The notes below the pieces were generated by a model. The model had not been told where the DNA came from. It was given only the letters and a program-made list of their open reading frames with translations, and did no database searches. A DNA stretch of 64,000 bases from Glandiceps talaboti (Eukaryota; Hemichordata; Enteropneusta; Spengelidae): positions 1,880,001 through 1,944,000 of the forward strand of contig NC_135565.1 in assembly GCF_964340395.1 (NCBI RefSeq). Reading direction: 5' to 3'. The position numbers and the translations under genes are program-made. Positions 37,284 to 49,782 of the stretch are shown here, piece after piece (position 1 is the stretch's first letter; each line of letters starts with the position of its first letter).

Positions 37284-37514
37284 CAGCTGTCAAAGTGCAC
37301 CCCTGGTACTTTTTGGATGAACTGTGTTTTGTTGTTTTTCCATTTAATTTGTAGTCATTGATTATAGGTGATCGTTTTCCTTGTTATTGACAAGACAGAA
37401 CACTTATCTGGATGGAAGGACATTTTCCACTTGTGTGCCCAGGCAGTTAACTTGTCAAGATCACTGATCAGATTGTCAAATTTGTCCATAAGCTTCTGAT
37501 GTAACAGTAAATTA

Positions 37515-37900
37515 GGACTTAAACTCAAAAACCACCCAATTGATTGCCTTGGTATTTGCTGGGGACATTACTTTTGGAGTTTAGTTGGGAAATTGTTCAA
37601 ATGAAAATGATTGTATCAGAGATGTACCTTTTGGGTCAAAAAATGTGATTTTTGGTCAAAAAACGTGAATTCAAAAATTACTTTGCAGATCAGTTTGAAA
37701 TTTGATGGAACACTCCTAGGGATGTTTAGATTAAGAATTGTTGATGACATGATGATCCAATAAGTGGTATGCAAATTAGGGCTAAACATGTGTCTTTTAG
37801 TTAAAAATTTATAATTCCAAAACTGCTGAGCAGATGGGGCTGAAATTTACAGAATCTTTTATCTACAAGAATCTTAGGAGTAGACCGTTTACCCAACTCA
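37515..37900 (+). mobile_element. Internal left/middle part of the TTAGCACAACTG family
   Basis: It contains 'aaactcaaaaaccacccaat', 'tttggagtttagttgggaaa', 'gttgatgacatgatgatcca' and 'atgcaaattagggctaaac' in the family order. Both termini are missing. Confidence 0.6.
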
Positions 37901-38239
37901 ATTTGAATATTATAATCCAAAATTCTAAATTTAGTTACTATAGTTTTCTACAAACAGGATTTTCAATATGCAGAACTTAAGATATTTCTCAAAACCAAAA
38001 ACTATTTTAAACAATCTATATGTTCTTATTTTGTTTTTATCAGTACCATAGTGTTTCTTCTAATGTCATTATGTAATTCCCTGTGCCAAGATAATATTAA
38101 TATTATGATAGCCGGTTTAGAAAAAACTTGAAGATAGATTTCTTTTCAAATACTCCAATGATTGGCACATATTTTTACAACTTCATTCATCATACATCTC
38201 CAGTTTCATTCTCAAATCCTTGGTTTCTATAGAAATGAA

Positions 38240-38572
38240 TAAGATGAAACCATGTTTTCAGTAGCTATAGGAGGAACAGCCTGGTCAATGGAGGGACAGT
38301 GTATTTTATGAAATCATTTGTAAGATGAAACCATGTTTTCAGTAGCTATAGGGGGAACAGCCAGGTCAGTGGAGGGACAGCATGTTTTATGAATTCATTT
38401 GTAAGATGAAACCATGTTTTCAGTAGCTATAGGAGGAACAGCCAGGTCAGTGGAGGGACAGCATGTTTTATGAAATCATTTGTAAGATGAAACCATGTTT
38501 TCAGTAGCTATAGGAGGAACAGCCTGGTCAGTGGAGGGACAGCATGTTTTATGAATTCATTTGTAAGATGTT
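38240..38572. repeat. 81-bp tandem repeat, about 4 copies
   Basis: Units contain 'aagatgaaaccatgttttca', 'gtagctataggaggaacagc' and 'ggagggacagcatgttttat'. Confidence 0.93.
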
Positions 38573-38889
38573 TTTGTTATAGCCAGTGAGTTTAGAATCC
38601 AACCTTTGATCTGTATGCAGTCAGAATGCTGTATTGTTTGTCAACTGAAATCACAGCCTGTTGTTATGTCTGCAGCTTTTATGAACACTTTTGTGTTGTA
38701 TACCGGGTCATATATAGGGGTCAAGCTAACAGGGGCACACCTGAATTTTCTATTCAAACAAAATTGAATAAAATGAAAAGGATTTAGTTTGGGCCTGTCA
38801 CTTTGTGATATTTGTTTGATTTTGATTTATCCCACCTGGAAGGCAGACACTCGTAAACCTGGCTGTCAGGAGCAAATCAGTTTTTTACA

Positions 38890-39021
38890 ACAATCATGAA
38901 CTGATAAGGTTCAGTAGTGCTATAGGCATGGTGTGGTGTCTGTATATATCTGTCTGTCTGTCCATCTGTATGTGTATGTATGTATGTATGTATGTATGTA
39001 TGTATGTATGTATGTGTGTGT

Positions 39022-39101
<80 letters not shown>

Positions 39102-39380
39102 CTTAAAATAAAATACCGTCAGACCAATTGCCTTGGTATTTGGTGAGGACATTACTTTTGGTGTATAGTTGGGAAATTGTTCAACTCAAAATTATCACAT
39201 CACAGGTATGTGATTTGGGTCAAAAAACTTCAACTCCAAAACTACTGGCAGATTGGACTCAAATTTAGTGAGAACATTCTTAGGGGTGTGTAGATTAAGA
39301 TTTGTACATGGCATGATGATTCTATTAGTTATATGCAAATTAGGGCTAAAATGTGTCTTTAATTCTAAAATTACTGAGCA
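38890..39380 (+). mobile_element. Left half of the TTAGCACAACTG family with long GTAT/TG tract
   Basis: 'aaggttcagtagtgctatag' is followed by TCTG, GTAT and TG runs (38940-39099). The family paragraphs up to 'tatgcaaattagggctaaaa' come next. The left terminus is degraded ('acaacaatcatgaactgata'). Confidence 0.65.
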
Positions 39381-39384
39381 GATG

Positions 39385-39627
39385 GCTAGACTCCATAGAG
39401 GGCAAAGTCTTGAAATGTGAGGGTATAGCAACACATGTACTAGACTCCATAGAGGGCAAAGTCTTGAAATGTGAGGGTATAGCAACACATGTACTAGACT
39501 CCATAGAGGGCAAAGTCTTGAAATGTGAGGGTATAGCTACACATGTACTAGACTCCATAGAGGGCAAAGTCTTGAAATGTGAGGGTATAGCTACACATGT
39601 ACTAGACTCCATAGAGGGCAAAGTCTA
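39385..39627. repeat. 54-bp tandem repeat, 4.5 copies
   Basis: Units contain 'ctagactccatagagggcaa', 'agtcttgaaatgtgagggta' and 'tagcaacacatgta'. The array ends about 105 bp before the coding exon 2 acceptor and happens to be open in the exon's frame (54 is divisible by 3). An ORF therefore appears to run from the array into exon 2. Confidence 0.93.
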
Positions 39628-39732
39628 TTTGAAAGAAACCCTATATTTATACAAAAGAAATCTTTTAAAGGTTTTAAATTACTATTTTAATGAATGTGTC
39701 ATATATACTTCTCTTTTTCTTGTACATTTTAG

Positions 39733-40023
39733 AACCAAGGAACCGAAGCCTATCTCTCCATATTTACAGCGACTTCCCCATAGTACTTTGTTTTTGATAC
39801 AACAACATCAACAACAAGAACAACAAACACAGAAGTTGAGAAGACCATTGTCAGGTACCCAGTCAGCTAGACCAGCGCCTAGGGAAAAACCTAAAGTAGA
39901 TTCCAAATTCATTGCAGACACGGATAAATGGGATCCAGATTCTGGAAAGAGCGAAGAAGAAGGGAAGGAAGGAGAAGAGAAAAGGAAAATTCGACCTGCT
40001 AGTGCACCTAGTAGATCTAAAAG
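39733..40023 (+). CDS. DCDC1: DCDC1-like gene, coding exon 2
   Basis: The acceptor is TTTTAG (39727-39732) and the donor AAAG|GTGACA (40024). It codes residues 63-159 plus two bases of codon 160. The first base completes the lysine codon left open by exon 1, and the in-frame stop just past the donor is removed by splicing. The segment is disordered and charged: a Q-rich stretch ('LIQQHQQQEQQTQ'), proline/arginine-rich sequence, an acidic patch ('SGKSEEEGKEGEEK') and 'RPASAPSRSKR'. Such a basic, Ser/Pro-rich linker before the first DCX domain is typical of microtubule-binding proteins. Confidence 0.85.
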
Positions 40024-40047
40024 GTGACAAGAAGTACTATGGATTTT

Positions 40048-40185
40048 AGTGTGTGTGTGTTAGTGTGTGTGTATGTGTGTGGGTGTGTGTGTGGGTGGGT
40101 GGGGGGGGGTGGGTGGGTGGGTGTGTGTGTGGGGGGGGTGTGGGTGTGTGTGTGGGTGGGTGGGTGGGTAGGTGGGTGGGTGGGT

Positions 40186-40226
<41 letters not shown>
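40048..40226. repeat. TG / GGGTG simple repeat with G-run clusters
   Basis: The tract begins about 25 bases after the exon 2 donor. It mixes TG repeats with GGGTGGGTGGGGGGGGGTGG-type runs (40090-40190), a strong G-quadruplex candidate on the transcribed RNA sense. Confidence 0.9.
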
Positions 40227-40227
<1 letters not shown>

Positions 40228-40369
40228 CTTCCTTTATTGAGCCTCTCTTTAGTGATTTCAGGTTTTGATCACTTTGTCAGTCTTTGAGAAATTGTACCAA
40301 TGTACCACACTATGCACCGCGATGGAGTAAACTACATGTACGTGTACCAACACATGGTGAACATATCAA

Positions 40370-40510
40370 CAGTGTATATTGCAAAGATAATGACATGGGT
40401 TGGATAGGCAACTGGATAGTCATTCAGCAAATGAACACCTATAAAGTGTTCGTAAGCAATTAAAAAAAATATACAGTTGTGCTAACATGCCATTGGCGCT
40501 ATTTTCATTA
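40370..40510 (+). mobile_element. Right end of the TTAGCACAACTG family
   Basis: 'tatattgcaaagataatgac' and 'tggataggcaactggatag' lead to the terminus ACAGTTGTGCTA and 'acatgccattggcgctattt'. Only one degraded subunit remains. Confidence 0.6.
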
Positions 40511-40671
40511 ATGAGGCTTTCCACAAAGATAGAGTCACAATGCATAATTGTAGACCTGGCTCTATAAGAATTTATTGAACCCTTTCATTTGCAACCTGAC
40601 CCAGCTGTTATCATAGCATACATGTTGAGCTGTCAAACTCATCAACTGTGTACTATGTATTTTGTTCATAG

Positions 40672-40864
40672 TCACCTACGACCTACCAGTGCTAAGTCTA
40701 CAACATCCACAGCATCAAGAATGTCTATGAGGTCAGCCTTCTCAACCACAGGTGGTAAACGAAACAGATCATTCTACAGACAACCACCAATCATAAAGTG
40801 TGTTGCATACCGGAATGGACAGAAAGATGTGTGCCATGAAGTGTCTGCTCCTAATATCAAAATG
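40672..40864 (+). CDS. DCDC1: DCDC1-like gene, coding exon 3 (start of DCX domain 1)
   Basis: The acceptor is TTCATAG (ends 40671) and the donor AATATCAAAATG|GTAAGT (40865). It codes residues 160-224 and ends in phase 0. A Ser/Thr/Arg-rich linker is followed by the first doublecortin strand, 'IIKCVAYRNGQKDV', and 'SAPNIKM'. The 'YRNG' turn is characteristic of DCX domains, which bind microtubules. Domain 1 continues in exon 4. Confidence 0.9.
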
Positions 40865-40949
40865 GTAAGTACTTTATACTACTTAGTGACAACAATACAG
40901 ATAAGGTTAAGTCCTGCTGTCCATTGGTGATGTGACAGTTAGGGCTAAA

Positions 40950-41085
40950 ATCTAAATTTTGATATAAAAAACCTTATATCTTGAAAACTACCTGGCAAAA
41001 GGGGATGAAATTTGGAGGGGGTTGTTTCTGGAGGTGTTTTTCTGCAGATATTTTCAAGACTTTTTTGACACAAATGGTATCAGAT
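40950..41085 (+). mobile_element. Fragment of the TTAGCACAACTG family (middle part)
   Basis: 'tgttggtttctggaggtg'-like text ('gttgtttctggaggtgtttt', 'tctgcagatattttcaagac', 'ttttttgacacaa') matches 10280-10335 of the long copy. No ends are present. Confidence 0.5.
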
Positions 41086-41087
41086 TG

Positions 41088-44000
41088 TGGAAGAGCCAAC
41101 TACAACACTTATAGTTGAAGGCATTTCACTTGCCAACTACAACACTTAGTTGAAGGCATTTCACTTGCCAACTTCAACACTTAGTTGAAGGCATTTCACT
41201 TGCCAACTACAACACTTAGTTGAAGGCATTTCACTTGCCAACTACAACACTTAGTTGAAGGCATTTCACTTGCCAACTACAACACTTAGTAGAAGGCACT
41301 TCACTTGCCAACTACAACACTTAGTTGAAGGCATTTCACTTGCCAACTATAACACTTAGTTGAAGGCACTTCACTTGTCAACTGCAATGCTTAGTTGAAG
41401 GCACTTCACTTGCCAACTGCAACACTTAGTTGAAGGCATTTCACTTGCCAACTACAACACTTAGTTGAAGGCATTTCACTTGCCAACTTCAACACTTAGT
41501 TGAAGGCACTTCACTTGCCAACTACAACACTTAGTTGAAGGCATTTCACTTGCCAACTACAACACTTAATTGAAGGCATTTCACTTGCCAACTACAACAC
41601 TTAGTTAAAGGCACTTCACTTGCCAACTATAACACTTAGTTGAAGGCACTTCACTTGTCAACTGCAATGCTTAGTTGAAGGCATTTCACTTGCCAACTAT
41701 AACATTTAGTTGAAGGCACTTCACTTGTCAACTGCAATGCTTAGTTGAAGGCACTTCACTTGCCAACTACAACACTTAGTTGAAGGCACTTCACTTGCCA
41801 ACTACAACACTTAGTTGAAGGCACTTCACTTGCCAACTGCAACACTTAGTTGAACTTCACTTGCCAACTACAACACTTAGTTGAAGGCACTTCACTTGCC
41901 TACTGCAACACTTAGTTGAACTTCACTTGCCAACTACAACACTTAGTTGAAGACACTTCACTTGCCAACTGCAAAACTTAGTTGAAGGCACTTCACTTGC
42001 CAACTACAACACTTAGTTGAAGGCACTTCACTTGCCAACTACAACACTTAGTTGAAGGCACTTCACTTGCCAACTACAACACTTAGTTGAAGGCACTTCA
42101 CTTGCCAACTGCAACACTTAGTTGAACTTCACTTGCCAACTACAACACTTAGTTGAAGGCACTTCACTTGCCTACTGCAACACTTAGTTGAACTTCACTT
42201 GCCAACTACAACACTTAGTTGAAGACACTTCACTTGCCAACTGCAAAACTTAGTTGAAGGCACTTCACTTGCCAACTACAACACTTAGTTGAAGGCACTT
42301 CACTTGTCAACTGCAATGCTTAGTTGAAGGCATTTCACTTGCCAACTATAACATTTAGTTGAAGGCACTTCACTTGCCAACTACAACACTTAGTTGAAGG
42401 CACTTCACTTGCCAACTACAACACTTAGTTGAAGGCACTTCACTTGCCAACTGCAACACTTAGTTGAACTTCACTTGCCAACTACAACACTTAGTTGAAG
42501 GCACTTCACTTGCCTACTGCAACACTTAGTTGAACTTCACTTGCCAACTACAACACTTAGTTGAAGACACTTCACTTGCTAACTGCAAAACTTAGTTGAA
42601 GGCACTTCACTTGCTAACTATAACACTTAGTTGAAGGCACTTCACTTGTCAACTGCAATGCTTAGTTGAAGGCATTTCACTTGCCAACTATAACATTTAG
42701 TTGAAGGCACTTCACTTGCCAACTACAACACTTAGTTGAAGGCACTTCACTTGCCAACTACAACACTTAGTTGAAGGCACTTCACTTGCCAACTGCAACA
42801 CTTAGTTGAACTTCACTTGCCAACTACAACACTTAGTTGAAGGCACTTCACTTGCCTACTGCAACACTTAGTTGAACTTCACTTGCCAACTACAACACTT
42901 AGTTGAAGACACTTCACTTGCCAACTGCAAAACTTAGTTGAAGGCACTTCACTTGCCAACTACAACACTTAGTTGAAGGCACTTCACTTGCCAACTGCAA
43001 CACTTAGTTGAACTTCACTTGCCAACTACAACACTTAGTTGAAGACACTTCATTTGCCAACTGCAAAACTTAGTTGAACTTCACTTGCCAACTACAACAC
43101 TTAGTTGAAGGCATTTCACTTGCCAATTACAACACTTAGTTGAAGGCATTTCACTTGCCAACTACAACACTTAGTTGAAGGCACTTCACTTGCCAACTAC
43201 AACACTTAGTTGAAGGCACTTCACTTGCCAACTGCAACACTTAGTTGAAGGCATTTCACTTGCCAACTTCAACACTTAGTTGAAGGCATTTCAGTTGCCA
43301 ACTACAACACTTAGTTGAAGGCACTTCACTTGCCAACTACAACACTTAGTTGAAGGCATTTCACTTGCCAACTACAACACTTAGTTGAAGGCATTTCACT
43401 TGCCAACTACAACACTTAGTTGAAGGCATTTCACTTGCCAACTACAACACTTAGTTGAAGGCATTTCACTTGCCAACTTCAACACTTAGTTGAAGGCATT
43501 TCAGTTGCCAACTACAACACTTAGTTGAAGGCACTTCACTTGCCAACTACAACACTTAGTTGAAGGCATTTCACTTGCCAACTACAACACTTAGTTGAAG
43601 GCATTTCACTTGCCAACTACAACACTTAGTTGAAGGCATTTCACTTGCCAACTGCAACACTTAGTTGAAGGCATTTCACTTGCCAACTGCAACACTTAGT
43701 TGAAGGCACTTCACTTGCCAACTACAACACTTAGTTGAAGGCATTTCACTTGCCAACTATAACACTTAGTTGAAGGCATTTCACTTGCCAACTACAACAC
43801 TTAGTTGAAGGCACTTCACTTGCCAACTACAACACTTAGTTGAAGGCACTTCACTTGCCAACTACAACACTTAGTTGAAGGCACTTCACTTGCCTACTGC
43901 AACACTTATTTGAAGGCACTTCTCTTGCCAACTGCAACACTTAGTTGAAGGCACTTCACTTGCCAACTGCAACACTTAGTTGAAGGCACTTCACTTGTCA

Positions 44001-44140
44001 ACTGCAATGCTTAGTTGAAGGCACTTCTCTTGCCAACTGCAACACTTAGTTGAAGGCACTTCACTTGCCAACTGCAACACTTAGTTGAAGGCACTTCACT
44101 TGCCTACTGCAACACTTAGTTGAAGGCTCTTCACTTGCCA
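41088..44140. repeat. 35-bp minisatellite (31-bp variant), about 88 copies
   Basis: Units contain 'ccaactacaacacttagttg' and 'aaggcacttcacttg'. A 31-bp variant lacks 'ggca' and reads 'ttgaacttcac'. Between about 41850 and 43080, pairs of short units recur in a fixed order (spacing about 340 bp at 42124, 42468 and 42808), which is a higher-order repeat. Confidence 0.96.
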
Positions 44141-44344
44141 CTTGAGTCATTTTCCAAAATGAATAAAACAGCTATTTTCAGATTACATGCCGACAAGTAA
44201 TCAAACACATCATAACAAACTAATCGATAGCAATTATATTTATGGCAAACTGTTGAAGGAAATAATGATTTTACTAAATAATATAGCAATCTGTAACACA
44301 TCGATTAAACTGAGGAACATATTGAAATACTTTGCTCATATTAT

Positions 44345-46878
44345 AACAGATGATTTGTGTATCTACTTGCTGTGCAGTACAGTGTACATTTTATTTGTCC
44401 TGGGCAATAGGACTAACAGATGATTTGTGTATCTACTTGCTATGCAGTACAGTGTACATTTTATTTGTCCTGGGCAATTGGACTAACATATGATTTGTGT
44501 ATCTACTTGCTGTGCAGTACAGTGTACATTTTATTTGTCCTGGGCAATTGGACTAACATATGATTTGTGTATCTACTTGCTGTGCAGTACAGTGTACATT
44601 TTATTTGTCCTGGGCAATTGGACTAACAGATGATTTGTGTATCTACTTGCTGTGCAGTACAGTGTACATTTTATTTGTCCTGGGCAATTGGACTAACAGA
44701 TGATTTGTGTATCTACTTGCTGTGCAGTACAGTGTACATTTTATTTGTCCTGGGCAATTGGACTAACAGATGATTTGTGTATCTACTTGCTGTGCAGTAC
44801 AGTGTACATTTTATTTGTCCTGGGCAATTGGACTAACAGATGATTTGTGTATCTACTTGCTGTGCAGTACAGTGTACATTTTATTTGTCCTGGGCAATTG
44901 GACTAACAGATGATTTGTGTATCTACTTGCTGTGCAGTACAGTGTACATTTTATTTGTCCTGGGCAATTGGACTAACAGATGATTTGTGTATCTACTTGC
45001 TGTGCAGTACAGTGTACATTTTATTTGTCCTGGGCAATTGGACTAACAGATGATTTGTGTATCTACTTGCTGTGCAGTACAGTGTACATTTTATTTGTCC
45101 TGGGCAATTGGACTAACAGATGATTTGTGTATCTACTTGCTGTGCAGTACAGTGTACATTTTATTTGTCCTGGGCAATTGGACTAACAGATGATTTGTGT
45201 ATCTACTTGCTGTGCAGTACAGTGTACATTTTATTTGTCCTGGGCAATTGGACTAACAGATGATTTGTGTATCTACTTGCTATGCAGTACAGTGTACATT
45301 TTATTTGTCATGGGCAATTGGACTAACAGATGATTTGTGTATCTACTTGCTATGCAGTACAGTGTACATTTTATTTGTCCTGGGCAATTGGACTAACATA
45401 TGATATGTGTATCTACTTGCTTGGCAGTACAGTGTACATTTTATTTGTCCTGGGCAATTGGACTAACATATGATTTGTGTATCTACTTGCTATGCAGTAC
45501 AGTGTACATTTTATTTGTCCTGGGCAATTGGACTAACAGATGATTTGTGTATCTACTTGCTATGCAGTACAGTGTACATTTTATTTGTCATGGGCAATTG
45601 GACTAACAGATGATTTGTGTATCTACTTGCTATGCAGTACAGTGTACATTTTATTTGTCGTGGGCAATTGGACTAACAGATGATTTGTGTATCTACTTGC
45701 TTGGCAGTACAGTGTACATTTTATTTGTCCTGGGCAATTGGACTAACATATGATTTGTGTATCTACTTGCTGTGCAGTACAGTGTACATTTTATTTGTCC
45801 TGGGCAATTGGACTAACAGATGATTTGTGTATCTACTTGCTGTGCAGTACAGTGTACATTTTATTTGTCCTGGGCAATTGGACTAACAGATGATTTGTGT
45901 ATCTACTTGCTGTGCAGTACAGTGTACATTTTATTTGTCCTGGGCAATTGGACTAACAGATGATTTGTGTATCTACTTGCTGTGCAGTACAGTGTACATT
46001 TTATTTGTCCTGGGCAATTGGACTAACAGATGATTTGTGTATCTACTTGCTATGCAGTACAGTGTACATTTTATTTGTCCTGGGCAATTGGACTAACAGA
46101 TGATTTGTGTATCTACTTGCTGTGCAGTACAGTGTACATTTTATTTGTCCTGGGCAATTGGACTAACAGATGATTTGTGTATCTACTTGCTATGCAGTAC
46201 AGTGTACATTTTATTTGTCATGGGCAATTGGACTAACAGATGATTTGTGTATCTACTTGCTATGCAGTACAGTGTACATTTTATTTGTCCTGGGCAATTG
46301 GACTAACATATGATATGTGTATCTACTTGCTTGGCAGTACAGTGTACATTTTATTTGTCCTGGGCAATTGGACTAACATATGATTTGTGTATCTACTTGC
46401 TATGCAGTACAGTGTACATTTTATTTGTCCTGGGCAATTGGACTAACAGATGATTTGTGTATCTACTTGCTATGCAGTACAGTGTACATTTTATTTGTCA
46501 TGGGCAATTGGACTAACAGATGATTTGTGTATCTACTTGCTATGCAGTACAGTGTACATTTTATTTGTCGTGGGCAATTGGACTAACAGATGATTTGTGT
46601 ATCTACTTGCTTGGCAGTACAGTGTACATTTTATTTGTCCTGGGCAATTGGACTAACATATGATTTGTGTATCTACTTGCTATGCAGTACAGTGTACATT
46701 TTATTTGTCCTGGGCAATTGGACTAACAGATGATTTGTGTATCTACTTGCTATGCAGTACAGTGTACATTTTATTTGTCATGGGCAATTGGACTAACAGA
46801 TGATTTGTGTATCTACTTGCTGTGCAGTACAGTATACTTTTGATTTGTCCTGGGCAATTGGACTAACAGATGATTTCA
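44345..46878. repeat. 70-bp minisatellite, about 36 copies
   Basis: Units contain 'gactaacagatgatttgtgt', 'atctacttgctgtgcagtac' and 'agtgtacattttatttgtcc' plus 'tgggcaattg'. A seven-unit run of variants (tatgcag, ttggcag, gtca, gtcg, tgatatgtg in fixed order) starting at 45281 recurs at 46191, exactly 910 bp (13 units) later. Confidence 0.96.
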
Positions 46879-47292
46879 GTAACAATCCTTTGGATGCACC
46901 ATTCACATGGTGAGCTTATATTGTAAGCAAAATGGCCCCATCTCTTCTGGTACTAATGGAATGCATACGGGCATATGCAGACAGTAATTTTTATTCGTAA
47001 ATTTATTTGAAAGTGCGTAAAATATGCAAGATTTGACAGAAATACTACTCCATTGAAATGTCTATACCCCAGAGGTCAGCTTTTCTTTTTCATATTTTTA
47101 CCTTTGCCTTTGACCTCCATATTCAAGGTCAAATAGCAAATTGGTCATAAAAATGACTATTAGTTATTGTATCTATGAGAACATCATTCAAATTTGCATA
47201 ATAACTTTGTCTTAAAACGCACAAGTTGGGCCTGTCTTCAATTAAAGGATTGTTTTAACTTGAAATAACATGTAATTGTATTTGTTTTACAG
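46879..47292. other. Intron 3 end, nothing recognised
   Basis: Unique-looking sequence between the 70-bp array and exon 4. Confidence 0.4.
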
Positions 47293-47455
47293 TTATTGGA
47301 GCATTGTACAACCAAACTTGGCTTGAATACAGCAGCAAGGAGGGCCTTTCTATCAGATGGTACAGAGGTCTTATTAGCCAGTGACATCAAACGTGGTGCA
47401 GACATCTACATATCCTGTGGTGAAGGATTTCAAGATCCACTCAGATCAGAAAAAA
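47293..47455 (+). CDS. DCDC1: DCDC1-like gene, coding exon 4 (rest of DCX domain 1)
   Basis: The acceptor is TTTTACAG (ends 47292) and the donor AAAAA|GTAAGT (47456). It codes residues 225-278 plus one base. 'LLEHCTTKLGLNTAARRAFL' with 'DGTEVLLASDIKRGADIYIS' and 'CGEGF' is the second half of a doublecortin domain: helix, a D-G-T-E turn, then the 'D-I-x-x-G-x-x-I-Y-I-S-x-G-E' strand. With exon 3, DCX domain 1 spans about residues 201-272. This is the most diagnostic part of the gene. Confidence 0.93.
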
Positions 47456-47469
47456 GTAAGTCTTTGTAG

Positions 47470-48240
47470 CTAGACATCAACTTAACTACCTATAGGATAA
47501 GATTCCATATATACCTATATGTCCATATCAATCATTGACATCAACTTAACTACCTATAGGATAAGATTCCATATATACCTATATGTCCATATCAATCATT
47601 GACATCAACTTAACTACCTATAGGATAAGATTCCATATACACCTACATGTCCATATCAATCATTGACATCAACTTAACTACCTGTAGGATAAGATTCCAT
47701 ATATACCAACATGTCCATATCAATCATTGACATCAACTTAACTACCTGTAGGATAAGATTCCATATATACCTATATGTCCATATCAATCATTGACATCAA
47801 CTTAACTACCTGTAGGATAAGATTCCATATATACCAACATGTCCATATCAATCATTGACATCAACTTAACTACCTGTAGGATAAGATTCCATATATACCT
47901 ACATGTCCATATCAATCATTGACATCAACTTAACTACCTGTATGATAAGATTCCATATATACCTACATGTCCATATCAATCATTGACATCAACTTAACTA
48001 CCTGTAGGATAAGATTCCATATATACCAACATGTCCATATCAATCATTGACATCAACTTAACTACCTGTAGGATAAGATTCCATATATACCTATATGTCC
48101 ATATCAATCATTGACATCAACTTAACTACCAGTAGGATAAGATTCCATATATACCTATATGTCCATATCAATCATTGACATCAACTTAACTACCAGTAGG
48201 ATAAGATTCCATATATACCTATATGTCCATATCAATCATT
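47470..48240. repeat. 64-bp minisatellite, about 12 copies
   Basis: It starts about 15 bases after the exon 4 donor. Units contain 'gacatcaacttaactaccta', 'taggataagattccatatat' and 'acctatatgtccatatcaat'. Confidence 0.95.
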
Positions 48241-48315
48241 CTTGATGAAATTCAATTCACATTAAATTTACGTTAAATGTCTTTGCAAAATGCCTTTCTG
48301 ATTGGAATAGGCACA

Positions 48316-48985
48316 GTGTTTTTGTTAAGGGTGGTAAGCAGGTAAAATCTACCTGAGTACCCCTGTCATTTTACCAAGGTTTCCTACCAGTGTATTTGTT
48401 AAGGGCAGTAAGTAGGTAAAATCTACCTGAGTACCCCTGTCATTTTACCAAGGTTTCCTACCAGTGTATTTGTTAAGGGCAGTAAGTAGGTAAAATCTAC
48501 CTGAGTACCCATGTCATTTTACCAAGGTTTCCTACCAGTGTATTTGTTAAGGGCAGTAAGCAGGTAAAATCTACTTGAGTACCTACCCCTGTCATTTTAC
48601 CAGGGTTCCCTACCAGTGTATTTGTTAAGGGCAGTAAGTAGGTAAAATCTACTTGAGTACCTACCCCTGTCATTTTACCAGGGTTCCCTACCAGTGTTTT
48701 TGTTAAGGGCAGTAAGTAGGTAAAATCTACTTGAGTTCCCCAGTCATTTTACCAGGGTTCCCTACCAGTGCTTTTGTTAGGGTGGTAAGTAGGTAAAATC
48801 TATGTGAGTTCCCCTGTCATTTTACTAGGGTTCTCTACCAGTGTTTTTGTTTAGTGTGGTAAACATGTACAATCTACCTGAGTTCCAATGTCATTTTACC
48901 GATGTTCTCACCAAAATTGCAGTACAATGTATTGGAAACTGCCAATTTTACCATATTCCCCCCTTTCTGTTACCAGGGTTCACTA
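48316..48985. repeat. 74-78-bp tandem repeat, about 9 copies, decaying rightward
   Basis: Units contain 'tgttaagggcagtaagtagg', 'taaaatctacctgagtaccc' and 'tgtcattttaccaaggtttc'. Each unit has complementary GGTAAAAT and ATTTTACC about 22 bases apart, and an AGTAG|GTAAAA string. The last two units are strongly diverged. Confidence 0.9.
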
Positions 48986-49254
48986 ACTCAAACACTGAGG
49001 CACTACAATCACAACTCAAATGAAAATATAACAAAAAACAAACATTATTGAAAATGATTTAAGTTTGTCTAAAATATCAATACCCAAATATTACCATGTT
49101 CATTGACAATAGCACGATAATTCCATATATAAATTTCTAACAAACCTGCACAAGTGAATTGTGCAGGTAACCTAATTAAACATCCGACTTGAATCGACTC
49201 CACTTGGACCATAGGTCACGTTAGTCTACTCAATTTGATTTCCGCAACCATTTT

Positions 49255-49735
<481 letters not shown>

Positions 49736-49782
49736 AATGACCCAGCAACTAAGATAGTAAGAAACTGCACAATGTCAATATC

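Noticed and set aside
39353-39732. Extension of coding exon 2 upstream into the 54-bp array (one continuous ORF)
   Set aside because: A good acceptor at 39732 gives exact phase with exon 1. The upstream peptide is repetitive and the array only happens to lack stops.
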